A stretch of DNA of 64,000 nt from Sphingobacteriales bacterium (GTDB lineage Bacteria > Bacteroidota > Bacteroidia > Sphingobacteriales > Sphingobacteriaceae), in NCBI GenBank assembly GCA_014763615.1, contig JACXVB010000014.1, positions 1 to 64,000 of the forward strand, in the 5' to 3' direction. Positions 55,189-63,035 of the stretch are shown here, in pieces (the first letter of the stretch is position 1; every line of letters begins with the position of its first letter). The notes beneath the pieces are model-generated. The model saw only the letters and a list, made by a program, of their open reading frames with translations, did no database searches and was not told where the DNA came from. The translations under genes were made by a program, and so were the position numbers.

Positions 55189-56037
55189 TTACTTACTTGC
55201 GGCTTTTAAAACCGCTTCATTCAATCTTACATACTCATCGTTATGACTTGCTTTAGCCAACTCTAGTCCCTGTGTTGCTGTTGCCATTGCACCTGCTTTA
55301 TCGCCCATTTTTAATTGAATTCTTGCCTTCCAAAGTTTATAATAGGTGGCTTTCATATCACTTTTCTCTAAAATATTTGCCCACTCTAAGGCTTTGGCTA
55401 AATCCTTATTGTGTTCATAATAATATTCCATCGCTGCATAATAAGGTTTCTTTTCCCCTTGCATGGCGTTCTCAATATTAGCCAAGATACGAGCATCATC
55501 ATCAATGGTCATTGGAATGCTTATATCCGTGTTTTCCCACATCAAATGCAGTTGCATAGCAGTTTCACTCACATTTTCAAACTGAATGGTAAAAGTTTCA
55601 ACTGTAGATTTTAAAGTTTGAGGTTTTACCGTAAAACGCAATAAATCATCTGCTTGTTTATAGCTATAAGCCCCCCATTGATTGGCTGTTTTGTTGAGGA
55701 TAATGGTCCACTCGTCTTTTCCAGGAATAGTAAATAACGCATATTTTCCGGCTGGTACTTGATGTCCATCCACATTTACCTCATCTTTAAACTGGATGGT
55801 GGTTGCTTCGTTAGCTCCAGTTCTCCAAACCTCACCATAAGGTTGCAAACCTCCAAAAATTTTACGTCCATTCCTATTCGGACGGCTGTAGGTAATAGTT
55901 ACCTGACTCAAGCCAAATGCTTGTGTTATACTTTGGTTTGAACTTGGTCTTGGCGTAATTTCTGTTTGCGCCTGACTAAATTGACTGCATAAAGCGAAAG
56001 CAAGTGCTATGCTTAAAGTTTTAAAAATTAGTTTCAT
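55189..56037 (-). CDS. DUF2911 domain-containing secreted protein
   Basis: A 282-residue exported protein (signal peptide ending FSQAQ). The DUF2911 domain (about residues 30-180) contains VTITYSRPNRNGRKIFGGLQ, PYGEVWRTGANEATTIQF and GKYALFTIPGKDEWTIILN, family hallmarks. The C-terminal part is helical with a TPR-like pattern (ALEWANILEKSD, ATATQGLELAK). Function of DUF2911 is unknown. Confidence 0.9.
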   Translation of the reverse strand: MKLIFKTLSIALAFALCSQFSQAQTEITPRPSSNQSITQAFGLSQVTITYSRPNRNGRKIFGGLQPYGEVWRTGANEATTIQFKDEVNVDGHQVPAGKYALFTIPGKDEWTIILNKTANQWGAYSYKQADDLLRFTVKPQTLKSTVETFTIQFENVSETAMQLHLMWENTDISIPMTIDDDARILANIENAMQGEKKPYYAAMEYYYEHNKDLAKALEWANILEKSDMKATYYKLWKARIQLKMGDKAGAMATATQGLELAKASHNDEYVRLNEAVLKAASK

Positions 56038-56082
56038 AATGGATTTTAATTTAGAAATAATGATTTTTATGTCTCTATAATA

Positions 56083-56113
56083 AAAAACCCTGCCGACATA
56101 CTCAACAGGGTTT
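56083..56113 (-). terminator. intrinsic terminator of the 155-aa gene
   Basis: Stem AAACCCTG / CAGGGTTT with a 13-nt loop and a T-run on the minus strand. Confidence 0.7.
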
Positions 56114-56134
56114 CAAACCTAAACTTATTAACAA

Positions 56135-56602
56135 TTAAACCACAACCAATGGTTTTTCTTTAACCTCGGCAATTGAAATGTTTTCAATTAACTCATTTTC
56201 TAGCAGTTTAGTCCAAGCTTTTAGATAAGTAATTACATCATTTCTGAAGTTATGCTTTAAATATTTTTTACCCTCAGGTAGAAGTTTTAAAATCTGAGGG
56301 TCTGATAATCTTTCTAAATGTGCCAAATCTTCTCTAGTGAAGCCAAAGGCTAACATTTCATCGATGATATGATCGATCGGAAAACCACTCGTGGGGCAAT
56401 AGTCTATCAATTGCTCGTTCCAATCTCCATGCCTACGCATCGCAGATTTATGAATTTCTGCTTTGTCTAAATTGGTGATCACTTGCGCCAAATTACCACA
56501 ATTACAACTCCCCATGTGTCCCCATTGGTAGGTTGCGCCTTGCTCTAAATGAGCAATTGTTTCTTGTAAAGCTGCTATTACCTGTATTGATGCTTGAGCC
56601 AT
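56135..56602 (-). CDS. conserved hypothetical protein
   Basis: A 155-residue cytoplasmic protein. The N-terminal helix AALQETIAHLEQGATYQWGHM is followed by the Cys-containing turn SCNCGNLAQVIT. Later FGFTREDLAHLERLSDPQIL resembles a short helical bundle. I see a family of Bacteroidota proteins but no functional motif; the Cys pair might bind metal. It stands between a terminator on each side, so it is a single-gene unit. Confidence 0.7.
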   Translation of the reverse strand: MAQASIQVIAALQETIAHLEQGATYQWGHMGSCNCGNLAQVITNLDKAEIHKSAMRRHGDWNEQLIDYCPTSGFPIDHIIDEMLAFGFTREDLAHLERLSDPQILKLLPEGKKYLKHNFRNDVITYLKAWTKLLENELIENISIAEVKEKPLVVV

Positions 56603-56650
56603 AATAATTGGATAACAATAGGTTTTTTAAAAGGTTTAGCATTTAAATAA

Positions 56651-56679
56651 AAAATCTTGACGCTAAATTAGCATCAAGA
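56651..56679 (-). terminator. intrinsic terminator of the sigma/anti-sigma operon
   Basis: Stem TCTTGA / TCAAGA, extended past a mismatch by GCT / AGC, loop of 5 nt, T-run on the minus strand. It lies after the anti-sigma-like gene. Confidence 0.65.
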
Positions 56680-56702
56680 CTAAAAAATTTAAAAATAAGA
56701 TT

Positions 56703-57203
56703 TTAAGCTAATTTTCTTCTCAAAAACTTATCAAAAAGCATTAATGCCGCTATGATATCAAACATGAAGAAGCCATAAAGAATGAAGGTTTTATTGGCCT
56801 CAGAAAGCTTAACTTGACTGCCTAACTGCCTTAAATTAAAATTAATTGGAGCTGGCGTATTAAATGAAGCTGCCCAATTGATGTCCTTCACAGCGATGAC
56901 CAGACAAATCAGTAGGAGCACCACAAAAATAGCGCTTATCCCATAAATTATTCTTTTATCTATCAAGGCTTTCGCAGATAATGGCTTACTCTGCAATGCT
57001 ACTTTTTCCATCACTTTATAGGTAAAAGCCATAGAAGGCTCATCCAATTCTAGTAATTGAAAATCTTTTTGTAGGGCCATTAATTCCTGATATTTAAGAC
57101 TATATACAGGATCATGAATGATTAAATGAGAGATTGCTTCTTGCTCTTCCTCAGAACAAAGCCCATCTATATAATCCCAAATTCTTTCTTCTATATGATT
57201 CAT
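56703..57203 (-). CDS. membrane anti-sigma factor-like protein
   Basis: A 166-residue protein. The cytoplasmic N-terminal half (residues 1-80) starts MNHIEERIWDYIDGLCSEEE, an anti-sigma-like helical pattern (no full zinc motif). Two membrane helices follow at about 88-106 and 140-158. It overlaps the ECF sigma gene by 4 bp, so it is probably the partner that holds the sigma factor inactive at the membrane. Confidence 0.75.
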   Translation of the reverse strand: MNHIEERIWDYIDGLCSEEEQEAISHLIIHDPVYSLKYQELMALQKDFQLLELDEPSMAFTYKVMEKVALQSKPLSAKALIDKRIIYGISAIFVVLLLICLVIAVKDINWAASFNTPAPINFNLRQLGSQVKLSEANKTFILYGFFMFDIIAALMLFDKFLRRKLA

Positions 57204-57790
57204 AACAACTCCTTTACTTCACCTTGTAATAAATTTTCTAATTGTATTTTTAAACGTTGCCTTGCCCGATGTAGTTTTACTTTAACTGTATTAGCCTCCA
57301 TACCCATTGCCTTGGCAATTTCCTCTAGAGATTGTTCGCCTTGGTAAAAAAGCGTGATAATGGTAGCATCATCAGGCAATAAATTTTTGATGGCTTTATT
57401 CACATAAAAACTTCTCGATTTCTTCTCTACAGCATATTGATCTGCATCGCTTTGATAACTCTCTAATTGCACAAAATTAGCATCATCATCAATAGAAGTG
57501 GTATTTACTTTCTTTTTCCTCAAATGTGTCATCGAAGTATGATAAACAATAGTATATAACCAAGTGCTAAATTTTGCCGAACGCTGATAGCTCGATAAAG
57601 AACGATAAGCCTTTACAAAAGTATCCTGAGCCACCTCCTCTGCATCCTCCCTGCTTTTAGTAAAACGCATTGCGAGCGTAAATACATAACGCTGATGTCT
57701 TTTCACCAAATCGGCATAAGCTGCTTGATTTCCACCAAGCACTGCATCTATAATTTCTATATCAGAACTTTTATGAAGCATCGATAACAT
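57200..57790 (-). CDS. ECF-type RNA polymerase sigma factor
   Basis: A 196-residue sigma-70 family member of the ECF type. Region 2 contains AMRFTKSREDAEEVAQDTFVKAYRSL, and region 4 contains LEEIAKAMGMEANTVKVKLHRARQRL, a clear helix-turn-helix. It directs RNA polymerase to a stress or envelope regulon. A second in-frame ATG at 57781 is an alternative start. Its own promoter may be a GTAACC...GTC pair upstream, typical for autoregulated ECF genes, but this is weak. Confidence 0.93.
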   Translation of the reverse strand: MLSMLHKSSDIEIIDAVLGGNQAAYADLVKRHQRYVFTLAMRFTKSREDAEEVAQDTFVKAYRSLSSYQRSAKFSTWLYTIVYHTSMTHLRKKKVNTTSIDDDANFVQLESYQSDADQYAVEKKSRSFYVNKAIKNLLPDDATIITLFYQGEQSLEEIAKAMGMEANTVKVKLHRARQRLKIQLENLLQGEVKELL

Positions 57791-58101
57791 TAAGACAACT
57801 GTTTATGCAAAGAGGTTACAGGACTTAACTTAAATAAATATAACTATTTTTGGAGAGAGGAAACACAAAACTAGATTCCTCACTTTAACCTGTGTTCGGG
57901 AACAGAAATAGTTCTAAAGCTAGCAAAGGGGATGATTTTGTGTTTAATTAACTGAAAATGAATTTTTTAACATAAATCAACATCCATATACCAAGAGATA
58001 AAATTATTGAATTCCCTATCCTAGCAGGAATTCGCTTTCGCTGCCCCTTCGTAAATATTAAACATTGAACAAACCGTATCTTTTTAGGATAGATGGACGC
58101 A
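57791..58101. other. 311-bp intergenic region before the heptad array
   Basis: No gene is visible. Contains the promoter region of the sigma operon and a short perfect inverted repeat TGTTC-GG-GAACA (57893-57904). Nothing else stands out. Confidence 0.5.
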
Positions 58102-58451
58102 GAAGGTAGAAGGCGGAAGGCAGAAAGCTTAAAGCGAAAGGCTGAAGGCTGAAAGCTTAAGGCGGAAGGCAGAAAGCTTAAAGCGGAAGGCTGAAGGCGG
58201 AAGGCTGAATGCAGAAAGCTTAAGGCGGAAGGCAGAAGGCAGAAAGCTTAAAGCGGAAGGCGGAAGGCGGAAGGCTGAATGCAGAAAGCTTAAGGCGGAA
58301 GGCAGAAGGCAGAAAGCTTAAAGCGGAAGGCTGAAGGCGGAAGGCTGAATGCAGAAAGCTTAAGGCGAAAGGCAGAAGGCAGAAAGCTTAAAGCGGAAGG
58401 CTGAAGGCGGAAGGCTGAATGCAGAAAGCTTAAGGCGAAAGGCTGAACGCT
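58102..58451. repeat. 50-unit heptamer array with 70-bp higher-order repeat
   Basis: The 350 bp are exactly 50 consecutive heptamers, all in phase, of the consensus GAAGGCN with variants such as GAAAGCT, TAAAGCG, TAAGGCG and GAATGCA. GAATGCA begins at 58207, 58277, 58347 and 58417, so the last four units recur every 70 bp (10 heptamers). The array is purine-rich on the plus strand, has regular AAGCTT sites, and cannot code for protein because stop codons recur in all frames. Confidence 0.9.
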
Positions 58452-58540
58452 TCCAACTTTCCATTATTCCAAGTAAGAGGCGGAAAGCAAAAGGCTTAAG
58501 GCTGAACGCTTCCAACTTTCCATCATTCCAAGCAAGAGGC
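58441..58540. repeat. two 41-bp direct repeats after the heptamer array
   Basis: A 41-bp segment starting GGCTGAACGCTTCC occurs at 58441-58481 and 58500-58540 with two mismatches. Its last 21 bases (58461-58481, starting CCATTATTCC) recur exactly at 60053-60073, on the far side of the ATPase gene. Confidence 0.85.
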
Positions 58541-58629
58541 TAAAGGCGTATGGCGAACCTCATTCATTCTGCCATTCTAAGTGAAGCTTGGAGACAGTGG
58601 TTAAAAATTAGAGCAATTCATTATTAAAG

Positions 58630-59835
58630 TTATTCAGAAAGAAAACTTCTTAAGTCTGTGGCCTTGATACCGTCAACCGTATTGCCAATAAATGGGACTA
58701 GCGTAATGACTTCCTTTGGGTAGTGATCAGGAATTTTCTTAAGATTTCCAAACTCTCTTTCCATTGTCTTTTCTTCATAAAGTGATAGCGCTACTTGAAT
58801 ATATTTTTTTTCGCCATTCTTCTCGCAATAAAAGTCTATTTCTTGGGTATCTATAATTCCAACTTTTACCTGATAACCAGATATTAGCAGATGATTATAC
58901 ACCACGTTTTCAATGATTTTACCTTTGTCTTCTAAACGATAACCCCAAATTCCATTTCTGATGCCTAGATTCTCAAAATAAAATTTATCACCAATTTCAA
59001 ATAAGCGTTTTCCTATTAAGTCAAACCTTGGTACTTGATGCAGTAGAAAAGCATCTACCAGATGTTTGATATAAATTTGAACCTGATTTGGGGGGATATT
59101 GGTTTTTTGCGACTTTAAAAAGTCACTAATTTTCTTGGCAGAAAATAAGCTTCCAATATGAGCTGCTAAAAATAAAATCAGTTGTTCTAAAAAAATAGTA
59201 TTTCTTACGGCATACCTGTTAATAATATCTCTGTAAACGATAGTGGCATAAATATTCTTCAAATACTCAAAAACAACCTCATCCTTTAACGGTAAATTTT
59301 TGAGGTAAGGTAAGCCGCCATATTTTAAATAGCGTTCTAAGCTATCCTCCTTGTTTTCTAATTGATGGAATTGAAGAAACTCCTTAAAAGAGAGACTATA
59401 AATGGTAAATTCAATGTATCTTCCGCTTAGTTTTCCAGCTATATCACTAGATAAGAGGTTGGCGTTGCTTCCGGTGCAATAAATATCTAAGGTTTGGTGA
59501 AGGGATAAGGACCTGAGGGCATCCTGAAAATTTTTAATATCTTGAATTTCATCAATAAAAATATAGGTTTTTTCTTTAGGATGGATATGGCTAAGGATAT
59601 ATTCATTTAAATCCTCCGCAGTTTTTATAAAAGAAAAATATAAATCCTCCTTATTAATATAAATAATAGTAGCCTGAGGATCAAACTGTTGAATTGTGGA
59701 GATCAGTTGATAAAGTAGATAGCTTTTTCCAACCCTTCTTTGTCCAGTTAACACTTTAATGATAGGCTTTCCGATAAAAGGCTTTATCCTATCAAAATAG
59801 ATGCTTCGTATTTCTAAATCATCAGGGATTTTCAT
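58630..59835 (-). CDS. AAA ATPase with DUF4143 domain
   Basis: A 401-residue ATPase. Walker A is TGQRRVGKSYLL (near residue 30) and Walker B is YIFIDEIQDI, as in the AAA_14 family; the C-terminal part has the DUF4143 domain with EIDFYCEKNGEKKYIQVA, a nuclease-like fold. Members are often mobile or defence-associated; here no partner gene is adjacent. The start is ATG 59835; the open frame extends to a TTG at 59862. It is flanked by heptamer arrays on both sides, with a shared 21-bp direct repeat. Confidence 0.88.
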   Translation of the reverse strand: MKIPDDLEIRSIYFDRIKPFIGKPIIKVLTGQRRVGKSYLLYQLISTIQQFDPQATIIYINKEDLYFSFIKTAEDLNEYILSHIHPKEKTYIFIDEIQDIKNFQDALRSLSLHQTLDIYCTGSNANLLSSDIAGKLSGRYIEFTIYSLSFKEFLQFHQLENKEDSLERYLKYGGLPYLKNLPLKDEVVFEYLKNIYATIVYRDIINRYAVRNTIFLEQLILFLAAHIGSLFSAKKISDFLKSQKTNIPPNQVQIYIKHLVDAFLLHQVPRFDLIGKRLFEIGDKFYFENLGIRNGIWGYRLEDKGKIIENVVYNHLLISGYQVKVGIIDTQEIDFYCEKNGEKKYIQVALSLYEEKTMEREFGNLKKIPDHYPKEVITLVPFIGNTVDGIKATDLRSFLSE

Positions 59836-59993
59836 TTTAGCTAAGACTATAATAAAGTGCAAAATAACATAAAATTATAGATATAACTATAATTTTATAA
59901 AAATAGAGAGGAATTAGCTGGGATTGACATGATTTACCACTCCCGTTATCCTTTCATTTAAGCATCGTTCCGTTATTCCAATCTTCTCAGGCT

Positions 59994-60258
59994 GAAGGCA
60001 AAAGGCAAAAGGCGGAAGGCGGAAGGCTTATGGTTTAAGGTAAACCATCACTCCATTATTCCAAGTAAGAGGCTAAAGGCGGAAGGCAGAAAGCTTAAAG
60101 CGAAAGGCTGAATGCAGATAGCCATTTCCATTTTTTAATTTTCTAAGGCGAAAGGTAGAAGGTTGAAGGCGGAAGGTAGAAGGCAGAAAGCTTAAAGCGA
60201 AAGGCTGAATGCAGATAGCCATTTCCATTTTTTAATTTTCTCAGGCGGAAGGCGGAAG
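59994..60258. repeat. second heptamer-repeat region with 63-bp direct repeats
   Basis: Heptamers of the same kind as at 58102 run at 59994-60042, 60075-60123 and 60144-60220, interrupted by other DNA. A 63-bp exact direct repeat occurs at 60082-60144 and 60179-60241 (starting GAAGGCAGAAAGCT and ending TTTTTTAATTTTCT), spaced 97 bp. The 21-bp segment shared with the first array is at 60053-60073. The remaining bases to 60353 have CCATTATTCCA-like fragments and no gene. Confidence 0.85.
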
Positions 60259-60353
60259 ATCTAGGGTGCATCTATCACTCCAGTATTCCAACCTTCCATT
60301 ATTCCAATGGAATAAGACCTACTTCTCCCAACTACCAATATCTCGTCACTACC

Positions 60354-61247
60354 TTAGCCTTTAAAAGACAAAATGGTTTTTCTCAAACCTTCTTTTGCCG
60401 TGATGGGAAGCTCCTTTCCTAAGGCTTTTTTGAGTTTTTGATTGCTGACCAGATAGTTTTCGGTAAGTTTATGGAGGCGTTCGGTGGTTAAGGGGAGGTG
60501 TAGGGCATCTCCTGTTTGTGCTAATATTTTGATGAAGGCGGGAGATAATTTCCAAAGTTTTGGCTTTTTGCCGAGTGTTTGGGCAATTTCTTGTACCAAT
60601 TCATTAGTAGATAAACTGTCGTCATCTGCCAATTGATAAATCCCTGATGGAATATCTTCTCTTTCTATGATTTCTTTAATGACAAAGCATAAATTCTCCA
60701 CACTTAAAAAAGAGCGTTGATTTTCAAAGGCAGCTAAAGGGTAGGGAATCCCATTCTTTACGAATTGATACAAGAGATTTAAGTTTCCTTTATTTCCTGG
60801 TCCGTGAATCATACAGGGGCGGAGGATATAGTAAGATTTTCCTTTTGGTAATGGTTGAGCTTGAATGTATTCTTCGGCCATTAATTTAGATTTCCCGTAA
60901 TGGGTTTGAGGGTTAGGCTTGACCTCTTCCGTTAAGATGTCATCAACTGAATCTGCCACTGCTTTAACTGAACTGATGAAGATGAATTTCTTGGCATCTG
61001 ATTTCAAAAAAGCATCATACAATTGTTTGGTGAGTTCAAAATTGGCTTCATAATAGTCTTGGGGTTGCGAAACCTTTTTTAAATCATGGGCTTTGCCAGA
61101 AAGGTGGATGATGGTACTGGTATTTTTTAAATTTATTTGTTGTTCTGATGGATATCGCAATGAAATTTTGAGGATATGAAATTCCTTTAAATAGGCGATT
61201 AAGTTCTGCCCTACAAAACCTGAACTACCGGTGATTAAAATATTCAT
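60354..61247 (-). CDS. NAD-dependent sugar-nucleotide epimerase/dehydratase (extended SDR)
   Basis: A 297-residue extended SDR for surface-polysaccharide sugars. The cofactor motif is ITGSSGFVG (residues 4-12), the catalytic region FISSVKAV and HYGKSKLMAEEY (Tyr-Lys), then RPCMIHGPGNKGN. A further ATG at 61256 (MSTMNIL) is possible; the ATG at 61247 starts the fold and is preferred. Its N-terminus is clearly related to the truncated copy at 62831-63035. It follows the AlbA_2 gene by 23 bp. Confidence 0.88.
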   Translation of the reverse strand: MNILITGSSGFVGQNLIAYLKEFHILKISLRYPSEQQINLKNTSTIIHLSGKAHDLKKVSQPQDYYEANFELTKQLYDAFLKSDAKKFIFISSVKAVADSVDDILTEEVKPNPQTHYGKSKLMAEEYIQAQPLPKGKSYYILRPCMIHGPGNKGNLNLLYQFVKNGIPYPLAAFENQRSFLSVENLCFVIKEIIEREDIPSGIYQLADDDSLSTNELVQEIAQTLGKKPKLWKLSPAFIKILAQTGDALHLPLTTERLHKLTENYLVSNQKLKKALGKELPITAKEGLRKTILSFKG

Positions 61248-61270
61248 AGTTGACATGATATATCCTTACT

Positions 61271-62764
61271 TTATTTTTTGATTTCTTTGAGGAAATGTTT
61301 CGCTCTTTCTGTAAGCTTATATTTTTGTAATCGACTATTGGGTTTATCTGGTATGGTTTGAATAATTAAACCCAAAGCAATAGCTGGATGAATATAATTA
61401 TCCCTAAAGGTTGCTCTGTGCTTTATTCCTAATGTCGCTCTCATTTCGCCAGAAGAAAACTCTCCTTTAGTAAGCAATTTTAGTAACTGAATAACTGGGT
61501 CGGTGACTGGGTCGGTGACTGGGTCGGTGACTGGGTCGGTGAAGGCTAAATAATGGGCAGAAATGGGCACAGTAACCTCGAATACCGTTAATTTAGAAAA
61601 ATCGAAGATTGCAGAACCATTGCCATTTTGTAAGAGCTCTTCATTTACTCTAGTTACGCCACGGCTAAACCTATTGACATAACCTAAAACTTTCATCGCC
61701 TCGGCAATTACAGGATTACGGTAATCATTCACATTTGGAAAATTTTCTGGACGGGCATTCCCATACAATCCCCCAGCGTTCATTAATTCTATGCGGTTGG
61801 TATATTCATAAAACCGAATAGGCGTATGAGATTCGTAATCACGATGCATCACCGCATTCATCATCAATTCTCTGATTGCCCAATAGGAATAGTTTTTTAC
61901 GGTTTCTTCTCTTAGTGCACTTACTGGTATAGGATGCTTTTTGATCAAAGAGGTCTCTATAAAAGTATCTAATTTAGATAATACAGTAAATAAATCTCCC
62001 GAGAATTTAAACTCATTATTGATATCTGCCCCTAGGGTTTGTCCATTAAAGCCAACATATTGTATATAAGCCCCAAATAAATAATATACGGGTTGTTTAC
62101 CAAATAATAAGAGGCCTGCATAGGTTGGGCAATTATGCTGTAGATCAAAAAAACGTAATGAAGCTAATTGTTCTTTAATATTTCTGTTATCTTCTTTTAA
62201 GCTTTCTGCATCTATAGCTTTGGGTAAGTAGTTTCGAGTAAAGGCATCTAAATTTAAATCGGTCAAAGTAGCGCCTATACAGGGTCTGGTATCAAAAGTA
62301 GTTGCAGAAGAAATTCTCTTTTCTATTAAAATGCGTTCTTCCGCTTCATTCGCTACGGCTTTTCTTGGGCCTACTCTAATCCACACTTTTCCTTTATAAC
62401 GAAGCGGTGGAAAATTTGAAGGCAATACCTCAACGACCACAACATCTCCTTCCTCGAAGTTGAAATGACAAATGTTCATTTGGGGCTGCGGAAGAATTAA
62501 CCCATCAGAACGTATCCCTCCTAAATTTTTCAATAATTCATCGTTAACTTTTAAACCAGACAAGCTTCCATTGTCACGCACTCCAATGAGTAAGTAGCCA
62601 GGTTTTTGATGCGCAGGAAAATCCTTTGCAAAAGCGCAAATAGCCATACCAAACTTATCCGTATCGTTGGTGGAAATCGTTCGCTCGATGCGATCTGATT
62701 CCAAATTTTTTAAGCGTTCGCTTAATTGGGCTTTGCTAATCACAATATGATGATGAATACTCAA
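61271..62764 (-). CDS. Schlafen/AlbA_2-domain ATP-binding transcriptional regulator-like protein
   Basis: A 497-residue protein. The N-terminal AlbA_2 (Schlafen-like) domain (about residues 15-150) includes GYLLIGVRDNGSLSG and VEVLPSNFPPLRYKG. A middle region and a GHKL-like segment with MNAVMHRDYESHTPIRFYEY and IELMNAGGLYG follow, then four copies of TDPV (about 408-423) as a linker and a winged-helix-like C-terminus. The start is TTG (62762-62764); in-frame sequence upstream meets a stop without any ATG. Proteins of this type are regulators or defence-related. It lies between two epimerase copies. Confidence 0.85.
   Translation of the reverse strand: MSIHHHIVISKAQLSERLKNLESDRIERTISTNDTDKFGMAICAFAKDFPAHQKPGYLLIGVRDNGSLSGLKVNDELLKNLGGIRSDGLILPQPQMNICHFNFEEGDVVVVEVLPSNFPPLRYKGKVWIRVGPRKAVANEAEERILIEKRISSATTFDTRPCIGATLTDLNLDAFTRNYLPKAIDAESLKEDNRNIKEQLASLRFFDLQHNCPTYAGLLLFGKQPVYYLFGAYIQYVGFNGQTLGADINNEFKFSGDLFTVLSKLDTFIETSLIKKHPIPVSALREETVKNYSYWAIRELMMNAVMHRDYESHTPIRFYEYTNRIELMNAGGLYGNARPENFPNVNDYRNPVIAEAMKVLGYVNRFSRGVTRVNEELLQNGNGSAIFDFSKLTVFEVTVPISAHYLAFTDPVTDPVTDPVTDPVIQLLKLLTKGEFSSGEMRATLGIKHRATFRDNYIHPAIALGLIIQTIPDKPNSRLQKYKLTERAKHFLKEIKK
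61499..61546 (-). repeat. 12-bp coding minisatellite (TDPV repeat)
   Basis: The 12-bp unit (CTGGGTCGGTGA on the plus strand) is repeated about four times exactly, within the AlbA_2 gene, giving TDPVTDPVTDPVTDPV. A 12-bp unit keeps the frame whatever the copy number, so linker length could vary between strains. Confidence 0.9.
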
Positions 62765-62830
62765 ATATAATAATGAAAATGAATATGGTGTAATCAGCTA
62801 TTAAAGCCCAGAAGAAAGAATAGGATGAAT

Positions 62831-63035
62831 TTAGAGACTAAAGTCTTGATGATCATTTTTTGGTTGAGATGCTTTTTTGAGATCGTGGGCTTTGACAGAT
62901 ACCATCTGCCCCTCTTAAATCAATTTGCTGATTCGTTTGAAACCTTAAGGAAAGCTTTCGGATATTAAAATCTTGGAGATAATTGAGCAGATTTTTACCT
63001 ACAAAGCCGGATGAATCAGTGAGGATGATTTTCAT
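62831..63035 (-). pseudogene. truncated, frameshifted epimerase copy
   Basis: A 5' fragment of a second epimerase gene. The first 45 or so residues (ILTDSSGFVGKNLLNYLQ, then LSLRFQTNQQIDLRGAD) correspond to the start of the complete copy at 60354. Shortly after, the frame is broken: another frame continues with KAHDLKKASQPK, matching KAHDLKKVSQPQ of the full copy, and ends at a TAA at 62831-62833. The rest of the gene is absent. Its ATG overlaps the glycosyltransferase stop by 4 bp (ATGA), so it occupied the native operon position before disruption. Confidence 0.85.

Noticed and set aside
57893-57904. Operator TGTTC-GG-GAACA
   Set aside because: A 5-bp inverted repeat is too short to support a regulatory claim in this AT-rich DNA.
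58102-58451. CRISPR array
   Set aside because: The repeats are contiguous 7-bp units without unique spacers, and no cas genes are near.
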